DNA from: Geobacter sp.
GTDB lineage: Bacteria; Desulfobacterota; Desulfuromonadia; Geobacterales; DSM-12255
Assembly (NCBI GenBank): GCA_012026855.1
Contig: VEOV01000275.1
Span: 1-5,981, forward strand
Length of the DNA: 5,981 nucleotides
Direction: 5' to 3'
Below, piece by piece: positions 5,098 to 5,981 of the stretch (the first letter of the stretch is position 1; each line of letters begins with the position of its first letter). Under the pieces are notes generated by a model. It did no database searches. It had not been told where the DNA came from and was given only the letters and a program-made list of their open reading frames with translations. The position numbers and the translations under genes are program-made.

Positions 5098-5981
5098 ATG
5101 AACCTACAGGAGCTGAAGGGCAAAAAAATCAGCGAGCTTAATACGCTTGCCAGGGAACTCAATATTGAAGGCGCTTCAGGGATGAGGAAGCAGGATCTCA
5201 TCTTCGCCCTTCTTAACGCCCAGACCGAGCAGAACGGCATGATCTTCGGCGAGGGGGTGCTTGAAACCCTGCCCGACGGCTTCGGTTTCCTCAGGGCTCC
5301 TGATTACAACTATCTGCCGGGTCCCGATGATATCTATGTCTCCCCAAGCCAGATCCGGCGTTTCAACCTGCATACCGGCGATACCGTTTCCGGTCAGATT
5401 CGCCCTCCAAAAGAGGGGGAGCGTTATTTTGCCCTGCTCAAAGTAGAAAAGGTCAACTTTGAGTCGCCTGATGTCGCCAGAGACAAGATCTTCTTTGACA
5501 ACCTGACACCTCTTTACCCCGATGAAAAACTGATCCTGGAGACCGAGCCGGACAATATGCCTATGCGGGTCATGGAACTGACCTCGCCCATCGGTAAAGG
5601 CCAGCGCGGCCTCATCGTGGCGCCGCCACGTACCGGCAAGACCATGCTGCTGCAGAACATTGCCAACTCCATCGCTGCCAATCATCCGGAAGTCTATCTG
5701 ATCGTTCTCCTGATTGATGAGCGACCGGAAGAGGTTACCGATATGCAGCGCTCCGTCAGAGGGGAAGTTGTCTCCTCCACCTTTGACGAGCCGGCCTCCC
5801 GTCACGTCCAGGTTGCCGAGATGGTCATCGAAAAGGCCAAGCGACTGGTGGAGCACAAGCGTGATGTCGTCATTCTGCTCGATTCCATTACCCGTCTGGC
5901 CCGGGCCTACAATACCGTCATCCCCCCATCCGGCAAGATCCTTTCCGGCGGTGTCGATTCAAACGCCCTGCACAAGCCGAA
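5098..5981 (+). CDS. rho: Transcription termination factor Rho (3' end cut off)
   Basis: Rho is the hexameric RNA-dependent ATPase/helicase that ends transcription of untranslated RNA. The first 294 of an expected ~415 residues are present, and the frame is open at the window edge. In order: N-terminal helical region (1-45, MNLQELKGKKISELN), the cold-shock-like primary RNA-binding domain (about 48-120) with the RNP motif DGFGFL (60-65) and DDIYVSPSQIRRFNL, then the RecA-like ATPase with Walker A APPRTGKT (175-182, K181), catalytic E208 and R209 in LLIDERPEEV, and Walker B VVILLDS (D262). The Q-loop region (GKILSGGVDSNALHKP) ends the visible part. Numbering runs three behind E. coli Rho. No insertion is present in the RNA-binding domain, so this is the compact proteobacterial form. 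The ATG at 5098 has AGGAG five bases upstream. The missing C-terminus holds the R-loop and arginine finger. Confidence 0.98.
   Translation, partial: MNLQELKGKKISELNTLARELNIEGASGMRKQDLIFALLNAQTEQNGMIFGEGVLETLPDGFGFLRAPDYNYLPGPDDIYVSPSQIRRFNLHTGDTVSGQIRPPKEGERYFALLKVEKVNFESPDVARDKIFFDNLTPLYPDEKLILETEPDNMPMRVMELTSPIGKGQRGLIVAPPRTGKTMLLQNIANSIAANHPEVYLIVLLIDERPEEVTDMQRSVRGEVVSSTFDEPASRHVQVAEMVIEKAKRLVEHKRDVVILLDSITRLARAYNTVIPPSGKILSGGVDSNALHKP

Noticed and set aside
5176..5856. 226-codon open frame on the - strand
   Set aside because: It is fully antisense to rho, whose + strand sequence matches known Rho almost residue for residue. The frame is a by-product of rho codon use.
1..5981. Mobile element, phage, CRISPR or defence system
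   Set aside because: There is no transposase, integrase, repeat array, tRNA-associated attachment site or defence-type domain. All genes look like core or common accessory chromosomal genes.

Overview
The window looks like ordinary chromosomal DNA from a Geobacter-like member of the Desulfuromonadia (former Deltaproteobacteria). The clues are the moderately GC-rich coding sequence, a homocysteine S-methyltransferase/methylenetetrahydrofolate reductase fusion, a stand-alone receiver-PilZ protein, and a Rho close to the proteobacterial type. This placement is an inference from protein character, not from a search. I see no tRNA, rRNA, CRISPR array, insertion sequence, integrase or other sign of a mobile or accessory region.

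Layout. (1) Positions 1-1117, + strand: the 3' part of a membrane protein with several N-terminal membrane segments, a large extracytoplasmic domain and C-terminal TPR-like helices. (2) 1136-1969, + strand, directly behind it: an ABC-3 (ZnuB-type) metal transporter permease. (3) 1950-3782, - strand, convergent with the permease and overlapping its 3' end by 20 bases: a two-domain methionine/folate enzyme. Its likely start is a TTG at 3782 with a strong ribosome binding site, not the upstream ATG pair at 3824/3821. (4) 3783-4053: a divergent intergenic region with only weak promoter-like elements and a hairpin. (5) 4054-4788, + strand: a response regulator with a receiver domain and a C-terminal PilZ domain (predicted c-di-GMP binding). 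(6) 4789-5097: GC-rich hairpins just after the regulator, then a good sigma-70 promoter (TTGACA-18-TATAAA) and a roughly 177-base C-rich leader. (7) 5098-end, + strand: transcription termination factor Rho, cut by the window edge after 294 codons.

The genes do not form one pathway. The fusion enzyme serves methionine and one-carbon metabolism, the permease moves divalent metal, the receiver-PilZ protein is a signalling output, and Rho is a core transcription factor. I found no convincing undescribed system. The points most worth checking are the rho leader as a possible autogenous attenuation site, the start codon of the fusion enzyme, the orphan receiver-PilZ regulator, and competing hairpins between the regulator gene and rho.
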